This document shows positions 49,200-58,483 of a stretch of 64,000 nt of DNA, one piece after another (position 1 is the stretch's first letter; every line of letters starts with the position of its first letter). The notes under the pieces were generated by a model. It had not been told where the DNA came from and did no database searches. It saw only the letters and a program-made list of their open reading frames with translations. Where the stretch lies: contig NZ_CP054836.1 of NCBI RefSeq assembly GCF_013358405.1, positions 1,488,001-1,552,000 of the forward strand, in the 5' to 3' direction. The position numbers were made by a program, and so were the translations under genes. This stretch comes from Oricola thermophila. GTDB taxonomy: Bacteria > Pseudomonadota > Alphaproteobacteria > Rhizobiales > Rhizobiaceae.

Positions 49200-50708
49200 C
49201 TACTTGAAGCTGATCTTTTCCAGCGGCAGCTCGGAATTCGTCGAGATGTCCGGCGTGAAGGACAGCCGCTCGGAAACCCGCGTGTAGCCGACCATGTGGA
49301 ACAGCATGACATCGGCGATGATCCGCTCCTCGATGATCGAGAACGCCTTCTGGAACAGCTTGCGCCGCTCGTCGCCCGTCGCCTGCTCGGCGGCGCGGAT
49401 CGTCCGGTCGAGTTCCTCGTCATGCAGCGTCGAGTTGGCACCCTCGGAGTGGTACTTGTTGAAGACCGTGAACACCGCGTCGCCGTTGTTGTTGTCGTGC
49501 TGGTCTATCAGCAGGATCGGCGGCCGATCCTCTGCATAGGGCTTGAGGATGAGTTCAAGCCACTCGCCGACCTCGACCATCCTGAGCGACACGTTGAATC
49601 CCGCGTCCTGGAAGAATGCCTGCAAGGCCTCCATGGTCTCCGCGGAGTTCGGGAACATGCCTGTTCGGCCGATCAGATGAATCTCGGAATCCACCGGTGT
49701 CCCGTCGGCCTTGGCCTGCGCGATCAGTGCGCGCGCCTTTTCCACGTCGTAGCCCCAGGACACGATGTCCGGATTATGACCGTTGATCGACGGAGCCACG
49801 AGCTGTGTCGCCAACATCACATCGGGCGAAAGTATCGTGCCCTTGATGGCGCTGCGGTCGACGGCAAGGTTGAGCGCCTCGCGGATACGGATGTCATCGA
49901 GCGGCGCCGTTTCGGTGTCGATGCGCAGCCGCGTCGTCTCCGAATTCGGGTAGGAGAAATCCGCGGCCGGATCCGCATCCTGGACCGAGATGTTCGGCGC
50001 GATGTCGGCTTCGCCGGCAGCCACCATCGCGGCACGGACCGGGCTTTCCGAGCGGAAGATGTACTTCGCACCTTCAACCGCCGGCATATCGCCCCAGTAG
50101 CCGTCGAACCGCGACAGCGTGATCGAATTGCCGACATCCCACGCCTCGAACGTGTAGGGGCCGGTGCCGACCGGCGAACGCGTGTATTCGCCCATCGCGG
50201 TATTCGGCGACACGATCACGACCGTACCCATCATCGTCGGAAGGATCGGCGACGGCGCGTCGGTCTTGATGTCGACGGTCAGCTCGTCGACCGGCGTCAC
50301 CTCCAGCGCGGTGCCGCCGAAGAACTTGGTCCGGATCTCGCAATCGATGGAAGTGTCCATCATGCGGTCGATCGAATGCTTGACCGCTTCCGCGTCGAAG
50401 GCCGCACCGTCATGGAACGTCACGCCCTCGCGCAGCGAGAACCGCCAGGTCAGATCGTCGACCTGTTCCCAGGCGGTCGCCAGCCTGGGCGCGATCCCGC
50501 CATCTGTCGGATCGATCTGCGTCAGCGTCTCGACTACGTTCTGCTTCAGTACCTTTCCGACATCGGAGCGGCTTGCCTCGCATGGCTCCACGAAGGACGG
50601 TTCCTCCGCCAGCACGATCGTCACCGTCCCCCCGTCCTGTGCCAGGGCAAGCCCCGGCGCGACGAGATACGTCGCAACGGCCAATCCCGCCATCTTGAGT
50701 ATTCGCAT
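49200..50708 (-). CDS. Solute-binding protein, family 5 (third ABC operon)
   Basis: A 502-residue secreted receptor with a Sec signal peptide (about residues 1-23, LALAQD). Family-5 motifs include WRFSLREGVTFHDGAAFDAE near 88-107, AVKHSIDRMM and ALNLAVDRSAIKGTIL near 280. The ligand is unknown. The adjacent dehydrogenases and enolase-superfamily enzyme suggest a hydroxy-acid or sugar-acid-like compound (inference). Confidence 0.92.
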   Translation of the reverse strand: MRILKMAGLAVATYLVAPGLALAQDGGTVTIVLAEEPSFVEPCEASRSDVGKVLKQNVVETLTQIDPTDGGIAPRLATAWEQVDDLTWRFSLREGVTFHDGAAFDAEAVKHSIDRMMDTSIDCEIRTKFFGGTALEVTPVDELTVDIKTDAPSPILPTMMGTVVIVSPNTAMGEYTRSPVGTGPYTFEAWDVGNSITLSRFDGYWGDMPAVEGAKYIFRSESPVRAAMVAAGEADIAPNISVQDADPAADFSYPNSETTRLRIDTETAPLDDIRIREALNLAVDRSAIKGTILSPDVMLATQLVAPSINGHNPDIVSWGYDVEKARALIAQAKADGTPVDSEIHLIGRTGMFPNSAETMEALQAFFQDAGFNVSLRMVEVGEWLELILKPYAEDRPPILLIDQHDNNNGDAVFTVFNKYHSEGANSTLHDEELDRTIRAAEQATGDERRKLFQKAFSIIEERIIADVMLFHMVGYTRVSERLSFTPDISTNSELPLEKISFK

Positions 50709-50756
50709 TGCACTTCCTCCCGTTATACTGCGCCATACGGCGGCGCGACCGATCTG

Positions 50757-52193
50757 CTAGCTCAGCGCAAAGCAGACATTCTTCGATTTCGCGTAGTTCA
50801 TGACGGCTTCCGCGCCGCGCTCGCGGCCGAAGCCGGAACGACCGAAGCCGCCGAAGGGCGACGCGATCGAGGCGGCATGCCAAAGGTTTCCGTACACCTG
50901 CCCGGCCCGCAGGCGTTGGGCGAGCCAGAGCGCGTCGTTCAGACGATCGGTGAAAATCCCGGCGGCAAGCCCGTACTGGGTGCCGTTCGCCAGCTCGACC
51001 GCCTCCTCACGCGTGTCGAAGGGCATTACCACCAGCACGGGACCGAATATTTCCTCCTGGGCGAGGCGGCTGGTGGCGGGAACGTCGGCATAGACAGTGA
51101 AGTCCATGAACCATCCCGCCCGGTCAGGCACCCCTCCTCCCGTGACTAGGTCGAGCTTTTCGTTCGCGCCGATCGAAAGGTATTCCTGCACACGGTTGCG
51201 CTGTGTTTCGGACACGAGGGGCGTGAGAACCGAATTGTCCATGCCGGGGCCGACCGTGATCTCCTCGGCAAGCTTCCCGAGCTCGGCCAGCGCCTCGTCG
51301 TAGCGGGAGCGATGAACGATCAGCCGCGTCATGCCGGAGCAGATCTGCCCGGCATTGGAAATCGTCGAGGCGCGAACGGCCGCCATGACCTTCGACATGT
51401 CTGCATCGTCGAGCGCGATGCCGGCGGACTTCCCGCCCAGCTCCATGACAGTCGGCACGATGTTCTCGGCCGCGGCCGAAAGGATCCAGCGTCCGGTTGC
51501 AACGGATCCGGTGAAGGTGATCTGGTCGATGGCGGGATCGGTTACCAGGTGGCGTCCAGCGTCGCCCCCGGTGGCGCAGATCACCGAGACCGTACCAGCG
51601 GGCGCACCCGCAGCGTCGATGGCGCGCGCCATGTAGTGCAGCCCGACCGGCGTTATCTCCGGGCTCTTGAGAATGACGGAATTGCCGGTCGCCAGCGCAG
51701 CCGCGACCGACCGCGCCGCGATGGACACCGGGAAGTTCCACGGCACGATCTGCAACGACAGGCCAAGCGGCTCCAGGATGGTGAAATCGACCATCCCGTC
51801 TCCGAGCGGTATCTGCCGCCCCTCCGCCTTGTCGGCGAGGCCACCGTAATATTCGAATGCCGCCGCCGCCTTCTCGAACTCGTCCTCGGCGGACTTGAGC
51901 GACTTGCCCTGCTCGAGGCAGAGCATGCGACCGCCTTCCTGCTTGACCTTCCGCAGCTCGGCGGCAATGTCGAACAGCAGGCGCATGCGAACCGTCGGCT
52001 TCGCCCGGCTCAGTACGCCGCTTGCGAACGCGGCTCGTCCGGCCTCCACCGCGCGGGCGCAGGTTTCCGCCCCGGCAAGCGCGTGAAGGGCGACGGTCTC
52101 GGCGGTCGCCGGGTTTTCGACTTCCAGTGTCCGGTCGTTTTCCCCCGTGACGAATTCACCCGCCACGTAGTTCTCGTAAGCGCCCTGTGTCAC
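50757..52193 (-). CDS. NAD(P)-dependent aldehyde dehydrogenase
   Basis: A 478-residue ALDH-superfamily enzyme. The catalytic Glu lies in MELGGKSAGIAL (near residue 248), the catalytic Cys in SNAGQICSGMTR (near 283), and the cofactor-binding motif FTGSVATGRW near 225. The C-terminal FGGFGRSGFGRERG is also typical. The start is GTG 52193, overlapping the stop of the enolase-superfamily gene (GTGA). It probably oxidises an aldehyde made by the linked alcohol dehydrogenase. Confidence 0.93.
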   Translation of the reverse strand: MTQGAYENYVAGEFVTGENDRTLEVENPATAETVALHALAGAETCARAVEAGRAAFASGVLSRAKPTVRMRLLFDIAAELRKVKQEGGRMLCLEQGKSLKSAEDEFEKAAAAFEYYGGLADKAEGRQIPLGDGMVDFTILEPLGLSLQIVPWNFPVSIAARSVAAALATGNSVILKSPEITPVGLHYMARAIDAAGAPAGTVSVICATGGDAGRHLVTDPAIDQITFTGSVATGRWILSAAAENIVPTVMELGGKSAGIALDDADMSKVMAAVRASTISNAGQICSGMTRLIVHRSRYDEALAELGKLAEEITVGPGMDNSVLTPLVSETQRNRVQEYLSIGANEKLDLVTGGGVPDRAGWFMDFTVYADVPATSRLAQEEIFGPVLVVMPFDTREEAVELANGTQYGLAAGIFTDRLNDALWLAQRLRAGQVYGNLWHAASIASPFGGFGRSGFGRERGAEAVMNYAKSKNVCFALS

Positions 52194-53332
52194 GATATGG
52201 CCTTTCCTGCATGCCTTGTTTCCATGTCCGCCAGCGCCGACTCTCGCCACTGCGCGCCCGCCAGCCAGTCATCGTCCGGCGCGACGCCCCAACCCGGCGC
52301 GTCGCCGAGCGCCACCGCGCCGTCGTCGACCGCAAGCGGCGGGGAAAAGAACCGGTCGAGCGAAACGTCGTGAAACGCGTTTGGCTCGATGTTGAATTCG
52401 CAATGCGAGCCGGCATTCGGCAACGCGGCCATGACATGGAGCGAGAAAAGCGTGACCAGCGAGGAATTGGCCGCGTGGAACATGACGGGCTTGTTCCCGC
52501 CCTCGGCGATTTTCGCGACCTTCAGTGCCCGCGAGACGCCGCCGACATAGCAGAGGTCGGGCTGGCAGACATCCACCACGTCCGTCGCCACCATGTACTG
52601 CCAGGCCGGCAGGTAGTTGTCCTGCTCGCCGCCGGAGACCGGTATATCGAGCTCTCGGGCGACTGCTCGCGTGTCGTCATACTGCCAGTACGGGCACGGT
52701 TCCTCGAACTGGGATATGCCGGCGTCCTCCAACATGCGGCCGATCCTGAGCGCATGCTCCACGTCGTAGCAGGAGTTTCCGTCGACCAGCAGCTTCACGC
52801 GGGTGCCGGCGAAGGCCTCGCCCACCGTGCGGATCATCGCCGGCGTCCGCCCTTCCCAGGCGTCTCCGTTCCGGCCGTTTTTCTGGCCGATCCTGAACTT
52901 GAAGGCACGGAACCCGTACGCGTCCCCCAGTCGCCGGAAACGTTCGACCTCGCCATCCGGCGTGATTTCCCGGCTCATGGATGACGCATATACCGGCACG
53001 ACACCCCCGCCCGCACCGAGCAGCGCCCATACCGGCTTTTCCTCGCGCTTGCCCGCCGCATCCCAGAGGGCGGTGTCGAGTCCTGCAATCGCCCGGCACA
53101 GGAACGTGCCGGGGAATTTCAGCTGCTCGGAGAAGACATGCTCCACGACGGCCTCTATCCGGGTGCCGTCCTGCCCGAGCGCCTTCGGCGCCACGAGGCG
53201 GTGGAACACCTCCGTCGAGATGTCCGCGTGATAGGGCGACATCTGTCCGAAGCCCTGGCTTCCGTCCTCGAGCGTCACCCTGACGATGGCAACGAACGGG
53301 CGTGTGAAGGTCTCCAGGCGCACGATCCTCAT
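52190..53332 (-). CDS. Enolase-superfamily enzyme, mandelate racemase subgroup
   Basis: A 380-residue enzyme likely to abstract a proton alpha to a carboxylate (racemase or acid-sugar dehydratase). Residues fitting the mandelate racemase subgroup are the FKFRIG catalytic strand (Lys, with Arg in place of the second Lys), LVDGN, FEEPCPYW and SGGEQDN as metal ligands, QPDLCYVGG, and His in MFHAAN with Glu in FNIEPN. The substrate cannot be named. It overlaps the ALDH and alcohol dehydrogenase genes by 4 bp each. Confidence 0.9.
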   Translation of the reverse strand: MRIVRLETFTRPFVAIVRVTLEDGSQGFGQMSPYHADISTEVFHRLVAPKALGQDGTRIEAVVEHVFSEQLKFPGTFLCRAIAGLDTALWDAAGKREEKPVWALLGAGGGVVPVYASSMSREITPDGEVERFRRLGDAYGFRAFKFRIGQKNGRNGDAWEGRTPAMIRTVGEAFAGTRVKLLVDGNSCYDVEHALRIGRMLEDAGISQFEEPCPYWQYDDTRAVARELDIPVSGGEQDNYLPAWQYMVATDVVDVCQPDLCYVGGVSRALKVAKIAEGGNKPVMFHAANSSLVTLFSLHVMAALPNAGSHCEFNIEPNAFHDVSLDRFFSPPLAVDDGAVALGDAPGWGVAPDDDWLAGAQWRESALADMETRHAGKAIS

Positions 53333-54441
53333 GCGTCACCCCCGAACTCGATGACGCATTTCAGCTCGCGACCCGAGCGCACGAGGTCCAGTGCCTCGTT
53401 GATGTCGTCGAGGCGGAACCGGCGCGCCACCAGTTCGTCGAGATGCATGTGGCCGGCGTGGTGGAGATCGACCAGGCGCGGCACGTCGACATGCGGCCGC
53501 GCGGATCCCATCTTCGATCCCAGGATCGAGATGCCCCGGCCGCCGAAAGTCCGCGCGATGATCTCCGCGATGTCGTCGCGGCCGGGGATGCCGGCGACGA
53601 TCACCTGCCCCCCGTCGCGCGTCAGGTCCACCGCCTGCTGGATAGCAGGTGGATGGCCCACGGCCACGAAGGCGAAATCGACGCCCCTGCCGTGCGTGAG
53701 GGCTTTCACCTCCGCGGCCAGGCTCGCGCCGTCCATGTCGGCGCGGAAGGCGTGGGTCGCGCCGAACCGCCTGGAGATCTCCAGTTTCTCGTCATGGATG
53801 TCGAGGGCGATCACCGGCGTCGCACCGGCCAACGCGGCGCCCTGCACGCAATTGATGCCGACGCCGCCGGCACCGATCACCAGGGCGGAGGAGCCCGCGG
53901 CAACCTCGGCGGTGTTCGCGACCGCGCCGAACCCCGTCATCACGCCGCATGAGAGCGTGCAGGCGATGTCGCCGTCCAACCGCTCGTCCACCGGAACGCA
54001 TTGAGACTGGTGCACGACCGCCTTTTCGGCGAATGCGCCGACCTTCATTCCGTGCACGACCGGCGTGCCGTCGGAAAGCGTCAGCGGCGACCTCGACGCC
54101 AGACCGAATTCCGCTTCGCAGAACGCCAAGTCGCCCTTCTGGCAGTAGTAGCAACGGCCGCAGAACCGGATCAGGCTGAGAACGACCCGATCGCCTGCCG
54201 ACAGCCCCGTCACCGCCTCGCCTACCGCCTCGATTCGCCCCACGGCCTCGTGGCCGAACACGGCGGGAAGCTTGCCCTTCCAGCGACCGGAAATGGCCAT
54301 GATGTCGCTGTGGCATATCGCGCAGGATTCCAGTGCGACCAGCACCTCGTCCCTGACGGGATCTGCAAGCTGCACGGACTCCACGGAAAGCGGTTCGCCA
54401 AACAAGCGGCACACTGCCGCCCTGATCGCCTGGGGCATCAT
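53329..54441 (-). CDS. Zinc-dependent alcohol dehydrogenase
   Basis: A 370-residue medium-chain dehydrogenase. Catalytic zinc residues are visible in CAICHSDIM and GHEAVGRIEAVG; structural zinc cysteines lie in CGRCYYCQKGDLAFC; the Rossmann motif is VIGAGGVGINCVQ near 195. It resembles class III/NDMA-type enzymes. ATG 54441 is preceded by GAGGAGG; a second ATG follows at 54438. It is the first gene of the operon and is divergent from the GlxA-type regulator. Confidence 0.92.
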   Translation of the reverse strand: MMPQAIRAAVCRLFGEPLSVESVQLADPVRDEVLVALESCAICHSDIMAISGRWKGKLPAVFGHEAVGRIEAVGEAVTGLSAGDRVVLSLIRFCGRCYYCQKGDLAFCEAEFGLASRSPLTLSDGTPVVHGMKVGAFAEKAVVHQSQCVPVDERLDGDIACTLSCGVMTGFGAVANTAEVAAGSSALVIGAGGVGINCVQGAALAGATPVIALDIHDEKLEISRRFGATHAFRADMDGASLAAEVKALTHGRGVDFAFVAVGHPPAIQQAVDLTRDGGQVIVAGIPGRDDIAEIIARTFGGRGISILGSKMGSARPHVDVPRLVDLHHAGHMHLDELVARRFRLDDINEALDLVRSGRELKCVIEFGGDA

Positions 54442-54487
54442 CGTTCCTCCTCTAGCGACCGGAGGATTGACGCAAACGAACGCGACA

Positions 54488-54514
54488 ACTTTCGATTTTT
54501 GTTGCCCGACTTTC
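54488..54514. promoter_or_regulatory. Direct repeats 21 bp apart, probable operator of the GlxA-type regulator
   Basis: ACTTTC at 54488-54493 and 54509-54514, each followed by an A/T run and TTGnTGC, are spaced by two helical turns. They lie in the 120-bp gap between the divergent alcohol dehydrogenase and regulator genes, as expected for an AraC-type binding site. Confidence 0.5.
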
Positions 54515-54561
54515 AAAAATTGCTGCTATGGTGCGATTTCCGCGTGGCCGAGGGAGGAACG

Positions 54562-55554
54562 ATGCGCCGGATCGATAATGTCACGCGTTTCGGCGTGGTC
54601 ATCTCCAACGGCTTCGGCATGCTGTCCTACGCCTCGGTCGTCGATGTTCTCAAGCAGATGAGGGACTATCATTCCGGGCGGGCGATCAGCTGGACGACGC
54701 TCAGTTCGAGGGCCGAACCCGTGCGCGCGGCCAACGGGCTGCGCGTCCTTCCGGACGAGACCTTCGAATCGTCGCCCCTCTACGACTATGTGGTCGTCAT
54801 CGGCACCGTCGACGCCTCGGTGATGGTGGACCCCGTTCTCGAGGCATGGGTGCGCCAGCAGCACAGCCACGGGGCGACCACATGTGCGACCGCGTCCGGC
54901 ACGTGGGTACTGGCACGCGCCGGTCTGCTCGCCGGGCGCAGCTGCACCCTCCATTGGCGCGACATCGACGTGTTCAAGGAGGTGTACCCGGACATCGAGA
55001 TCCTCGACGAGGTCTATGTCCATGACGGGCGCATCGTCACCTGCTCGGGTGCGCGAACCGCATCGGACATGATCTACTCGGTCCTCGGGCAACGTTTCGG
55101 ACGGGAGTCCGTGCAGCGCGTGCGCGAGATCCTGTTCCACGAACGTCTCATCCAGCCGCACGAGAGCCAGCGGCCGCTGCAGGAGCGCCTGCGGACGCTT
55201 TCGCCGCCCGCCTACCGCCTGCTTCAGGAAATCGACGACGGCGTGGACACGCACGAGTCGATCGCGTCGATCTGCCGGCGGCTCGGTCTGGCACGGCGCC
55301 CGGTCGAAAGGGCTTTCCGCGAGCACGTCGGTGTCACACCCAAGCAGTATCAGCTCGATCTGCGCCTGCTTCGCGCCGCGAACCTTCTCAAGAAGAGCAG
55401 CCTGGCGATTTCGGAGATATCGGAAGCGATCGGCTTTTCATCGCCGGGCGCCATGTCGACCGCCTTCATGGCGAAGATGGGCTGCTCGCCCCGCGAATAC
55501 AGGAAAATGGCACCCGCCCTTGTCCCGGCAAAGGTCTGGCGAAACAGGGAATGA
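54562..55554 (+). CDS. GlxA-family AraC-type transcriptional regulator
   Basis: A 330-residue regulator. The N-terminal DJ-1/PfpI-like domain (about 1-190) includes the nucleophile-elbow region TTCATASGTWVLARAGLL. The C-terminal AraC helix-turn-helix pair (about 225-320) includes IASICRRLGLARRPVERAF and ISEISEAIGFSSPGAMSTAF. The start ATG 54562 has GGGAGGAAC upstream. Related regulators respond to amino acids, carnitine or betaines. It probably activates the divergent dehydrogenase-ABC operon. Confidence 0.92.
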   Translation: MRRIDNVTRFGVVISNGFGMLSYASVVDVLKQMRDYHSGRAISWTTLSSRAEPVRAANGLRVLPDETFESSPLYDYVVVIGTVDASVMVDPVLEAWVRQQHSHGATTCATASGTWVLARAGLLAGRSCTLHWRDIDVFKEVYPDIEILDEVYVHDGRIVTCSGARTASDMIYSVLGQRFGRESVQRVREILFHERLIQPHESQRPLQERLRTLSPPAYRLLQEIDDGVDTHESIASICRRLGLARRPVERAFREHVGVTPKQYQLDLRLLRAANLLKKSSLAISEISEAIGFSSPGAMSTAFMAKMGCSPREYRKMAPALVPAKVWRNRE

Positions 55555-55931
55555 GCGCCGCCTTGCCATCGAATTTCGCGGTCATTTCCGGGTCGTAGCG
55601 GACGATGCGAAACACGGATTCGTACTTCGAAGGTTGATACACGTGCGGCCCCTTCACGGGATCGTCATGGCGGACCTGCCCCGGCCTGCAACGTAGCCCG
55701 CAGGCAGGCATGACCGGCCTGCGCAAAGCGATAGGGCAGCAAATGCGCAACCGGGTGGGCCTCCCAATGGTGACCGCTGCAGCACGTTATTTGCCTGCTG
55801 TCCGGAAACCGGCAGGCCGCCGCTTCGGTTCGATGACACTTGATCTGGCTCAAGCCGAAGCCGGTCGATCACGGATATGAACAGGGAGGCCCCACCGACG
55901 ACAGAGAGGATCAGGACAACAAGCAGGAGGC
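55555..55931. other. Intergenic region ahead of the secreted-protein pair
   Basis: No confident gene. A minus-strand frame at 55466-55750 overlaps the regulator and lacks recognisable relatives. The right part contains the FNR/FixK-like box and an AGGAGG ribosome-binding site for the next gene. Confidence 0.5.
55840..55853 (+). promoter_or_regulatory. FNR/FixK-like box
   Basis: TTGATCTGGCTCAA matches the TTGAT-N4-ATCAA consensus of Crp/Fnr-family regulators at 9 of 10 fixed positions. It lies 79 bp upstream of the start of the first unknown secreted protein, a spacing compatible with activation. Confidence 0.55.
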
Positions 55932-57428
55932 ATGATGCGCGGATTTTCAGGCTTGCGGGCCGCTTTCGTCGCCCTTGTTGCAATGTCGCCGTTGGCCACA
56001 ATGGTCCGGGCAAACGAACTGCCGGAACGGTTCTATCTTTTCTCGGCCATCTACTACGAGCCAGGGGTGGGGCTTTATTCCGAGTGGCCCGAGGAATTCG
56101 GTGGCGGTCCGGCACCGATCCCCGAAGAGGTGGCGGCGCTCGGGCTGACCACCGGGCAACGCACGGTGTCGTGGGCAAACGGTTTTGCCATTTTCGACAT
56201 CGTCTGGCCGTGGATCGTTTTCGACGGCGGCCGTCCCGTCGCCTTTTCGCTCGACCACGACCACCCGGCAGATGCCGCGTTTCCCGATCGACGGACCGTC
56301 GAAGCCGAAGTCGGCGATCACCAATCCCGCAATCAGACCTACGAGAGGATCCGTGAACTGTCCTACGAGAGATCGGGCGAGGCGATCCGTTTTCGCGCAC
56401 GTTATTTCACCGGTGACCACTACATGACGAAAGCCGGCGAGCGGATCTACGGAATCAACATGCGGGAGGGCGAAATCGCGCCCGAAAATGAGCCCGGTTG
56501 TTTTCGCATTTCGAACGAAATGTCACGGGAGGAGTACTACATCGGCACCACCACCCTTTTCGACCGGCGCTTCGATACAGAGCCCCATGCCCGGGTGACG
56601 GTCTGCCTCAACGTCGTCGAAAGCGCGGATTTGCCTGACGGCAGCAGTGCGCATCGAATGGAGGCCCGCATCAAGGGCATATGGGGCCTGAAAAAGGCCA
56701 AGAAAGCGCCGATCGACATCACGAGATACATGATCGCGGTGGCTCCACCGCACGACGACACGTCGGGGCCCTATCTCGCGGCCAGCGGCATGGATGGTCT
56801 GCACGGCGAAACACTGGTCGACGACATCAACCGTTTCGCCGCCGAGCTGGAACGCAGCATCACGGCACACCGGTTCGACCTGGCCGCCCGACAGATCGAG
56901 AGCATCAACGCCTACCTGGCGGAACTGGAGACCGAGGGCGTCGACTGGTACTGGTCGCGTCGGCCCACCGCCGTCGGCGTCACGCGCTACAACGAGCTGA
57001 TGGAGGCGACCGAACTGTATCGCCTGGCCCACCTCGACATTCAGGCTCGCCTGAACGACGTCCGCCAGCAATTGCTTGTGCTGCGCACCAACTTTTCCGC
57101 CAACGTCGTAAAGTCCATGCTGAAATCGACGATCAACTGGCTGGACATGGTGCCGACCGATCCCGTTTCGGGGCTGGCCGGCTATTCCGACATCGCCGGC
57201 GCGTTGCTGATGCCGCAATCATTGCTGGAATGGCAGGAGACCGCGCGGTCCGATGCCTCGATCCTGGCAAATCAGGCTGCGGCGATCCGGCATTTCGAAG
57301 CGTTGGAAAGCAAGCTGGAGCAGCGCCTCGACACCGTTACCGATGCGCGACGAGCGCTGTACGAGCGCATTCGGGAAAACGACGAGCAGCGCGCGCTCGC
57401 GCTCGATGCCGCGCTGCGCAGCGATTGA
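55932..57428 (+). CDS. Secreted protein of unknown function, C-terminal coiled coil
   Basis: A 498-residue protein that I do not recognise. A Sec signal peptide covers about residues 1-28. The first half is mixed and acidic (GGPAPIPEEVAALGLTTGQR; ENEPGCFRISNE) with two cysteines that could pair. From about residue 295 it becomes highly helical, with likely coiled-coil stretches (HFEALESKLEQRLDTVTDA near 455). It is followed 19 bp later by a second secreted protein, so the two probably work together. ATG 55932 and 55935 both follow AGCAGGAGG. Confidence 0.7.
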   Translation: MMRGFSGLRAAFVALVAMSPLATMVRANELPERFYLFSAIYYEPGVGLYSEWPEEFGGGPAPIPEEVAALGLTTGQRTVSWANGFAIFDIVWPWIVFDGGRPVAFSLDHDHPADAAFPDRRTVEAEVGDHQSRNQTYERIRELSYERSGEAIRFRARYFTGDHYMTKAGERIYGINMREGEIAPENEPGCFRISNEMSREEYYIGTTTLFDRRFDTEPHARVTVCLNVVESADLPDGSSAHRMEARIKGIWGLKKAKKAPIDITRYMIAVAPPHDDTSGPYLAASGMDGLHGETLVDDINRFAAELERSITAHRFDLAARQIESINAYLAELETEGVDWYWSRRPTAVGVTRYNELMEATELYRLAHLDIQARLNDVRQQLLVLRTNFSANVVKSMLKSTINWLDMVPTDPVSGLAGYSDIAGALLMPQSLLEWQETARSDASILANQAAAIRHFEALESKLEQRLDTVTDARRALYERIRENDEQRALALDAALRSD

Positions 57429-57447
57429 AAAGGAAAGGAGATCCGAA

Positions 57448-58341
57448 TTGTTCGTCCGTTTCTGTCTCGCCTTCGCCGCGCTTGCCATGGCGCCGTGGCC
57501 AACCGCTGCGCAATCGCTCAACCCCGGATACAGGCTGGTGCTGGAGCCCGGCGAACTGACCGTCACGCTTGACGGCGAGGTGGTGTTCGAGGTCAGCCAG
57601 GATCCGGCAGACCCGCTCTTCATGGTGCGCGGCGTGCGCGACATGACCGGAAACGGTCACGCCAACCTGGCCGTGATCTGGCGCCGGGCACGCAGCGCCG
57701 CGCAATTCGTCCTGGCCGAGATGCGCCCCGGCGACTTCGCAATCCTGCACCGCGCGCAGGGCATGACGTCCGACATCCTGTCGACCTACGAAGCGCTGAG
57801 CGATGAACAGGCCGCCGCGCTGGCCCGCGGCGAAAGCCTTGCGCCCGGCCCCGAACTGCGCCGGCCGTTGCCGGCGGATGTCGCGCCAGTCGAACCGGAA
57901 ACCGGGCATTGGTCGTTCCAGCCGGGCAGTTGGGACTCGGGCGCGGCCGGCTTCCTGGGGTGGGTCGCGGAAGAGGATGCCGAGGACAACTTCTCCCAGA
58001 TATGGTTTCGGTGCCCCGACAATGGCGACCCGATCTGGGTGCTGCCCGACAGAGAGCACGACAACGTCGAAGACGTGCCGGCGCACGTCTCTCTTGTCGC
58101 GGACGGCATGGAAATGCCCATTCACATGATGCCGCAGATCGACGACCAGACCGGCGCATGGTATCCGATCGGCACACTCGACCGCGATACCGACCTGTTC
58201 GCACGGCTGTTAAGCGCGGGGTCGGTCGCGCTGGCCTATGGCGAGGAATGGATTCCCTTGGTGAGGAACGGCCCCTCCCCCCGCAACGAGGCGGCGCTCA
58301 GGATGTTCATCGCCCGGTGCGACCTGCCCACCGGAAAATGA
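57448..58341 (+). CDS. Secreted protein of unknown function
   Basis: A 297-residue protein with a signal peptide (residues 1-22, ending TAAQS) and no family I recognise. The sequence is rich in short beta-type segments (YRLVLEPGELTVTLDGEVVF). Cysteines in WFRCPDNGDP and FIARCDLP could form a disulfide. The start is TTG 57448, 7 bases after AAGGAG; the upstream frame is a shadow. Part of a two-gene unit with the preceding gene. Confidence 0.7.
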   Translation: MFVRFCLAFAALAMAPWPTAAQSLNPGYRLVLEPGELTVTLDGEVVFEVSQDPADPLFMVRGVRDMTGNGHANLAVIWRRARSAAQFVLAEMRPGDFAILHRAQGMTSDILSTYEALSDEQAAALARGESLAPGPELRRPLPADVAPVEPETGHWSFQPGSWDSGAAGFLGWVAEEDAEDNFSQIWFRCPDNGDPIWVLPDREHDNVEDVPAHVSLVADGMEMPIHMMPQIDDQTGAWYPIGTLDRDTDLFARLLSAGSVALAYGEEWIPLVRNGPSPRNEAALRMFIARCDLPTGK

Positions 58342-58483
58342 GGTCCGTCCGGCGCGGAGCGGCATCGCCTGCATGTGCACCCTTCCGGCGCAACATCCAC
58401 CCGCAGACATGGCTGGTGGCCGGACGAGGACGGATCGCGGGTGCCGGATAAGCCATACCCCTGGCCATCGGGCACCGGGCCGC

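Noticed and set aside
55466..55750. 94-codon minus-strand frame with a plausible-looking segment (HVYQPSKYESVFRIVRYDPE)
   Set aside because: It overlaps the GlxA-type regulator antisense for a third of its length and I recognise no family; it could be a relic but cannot be supported.
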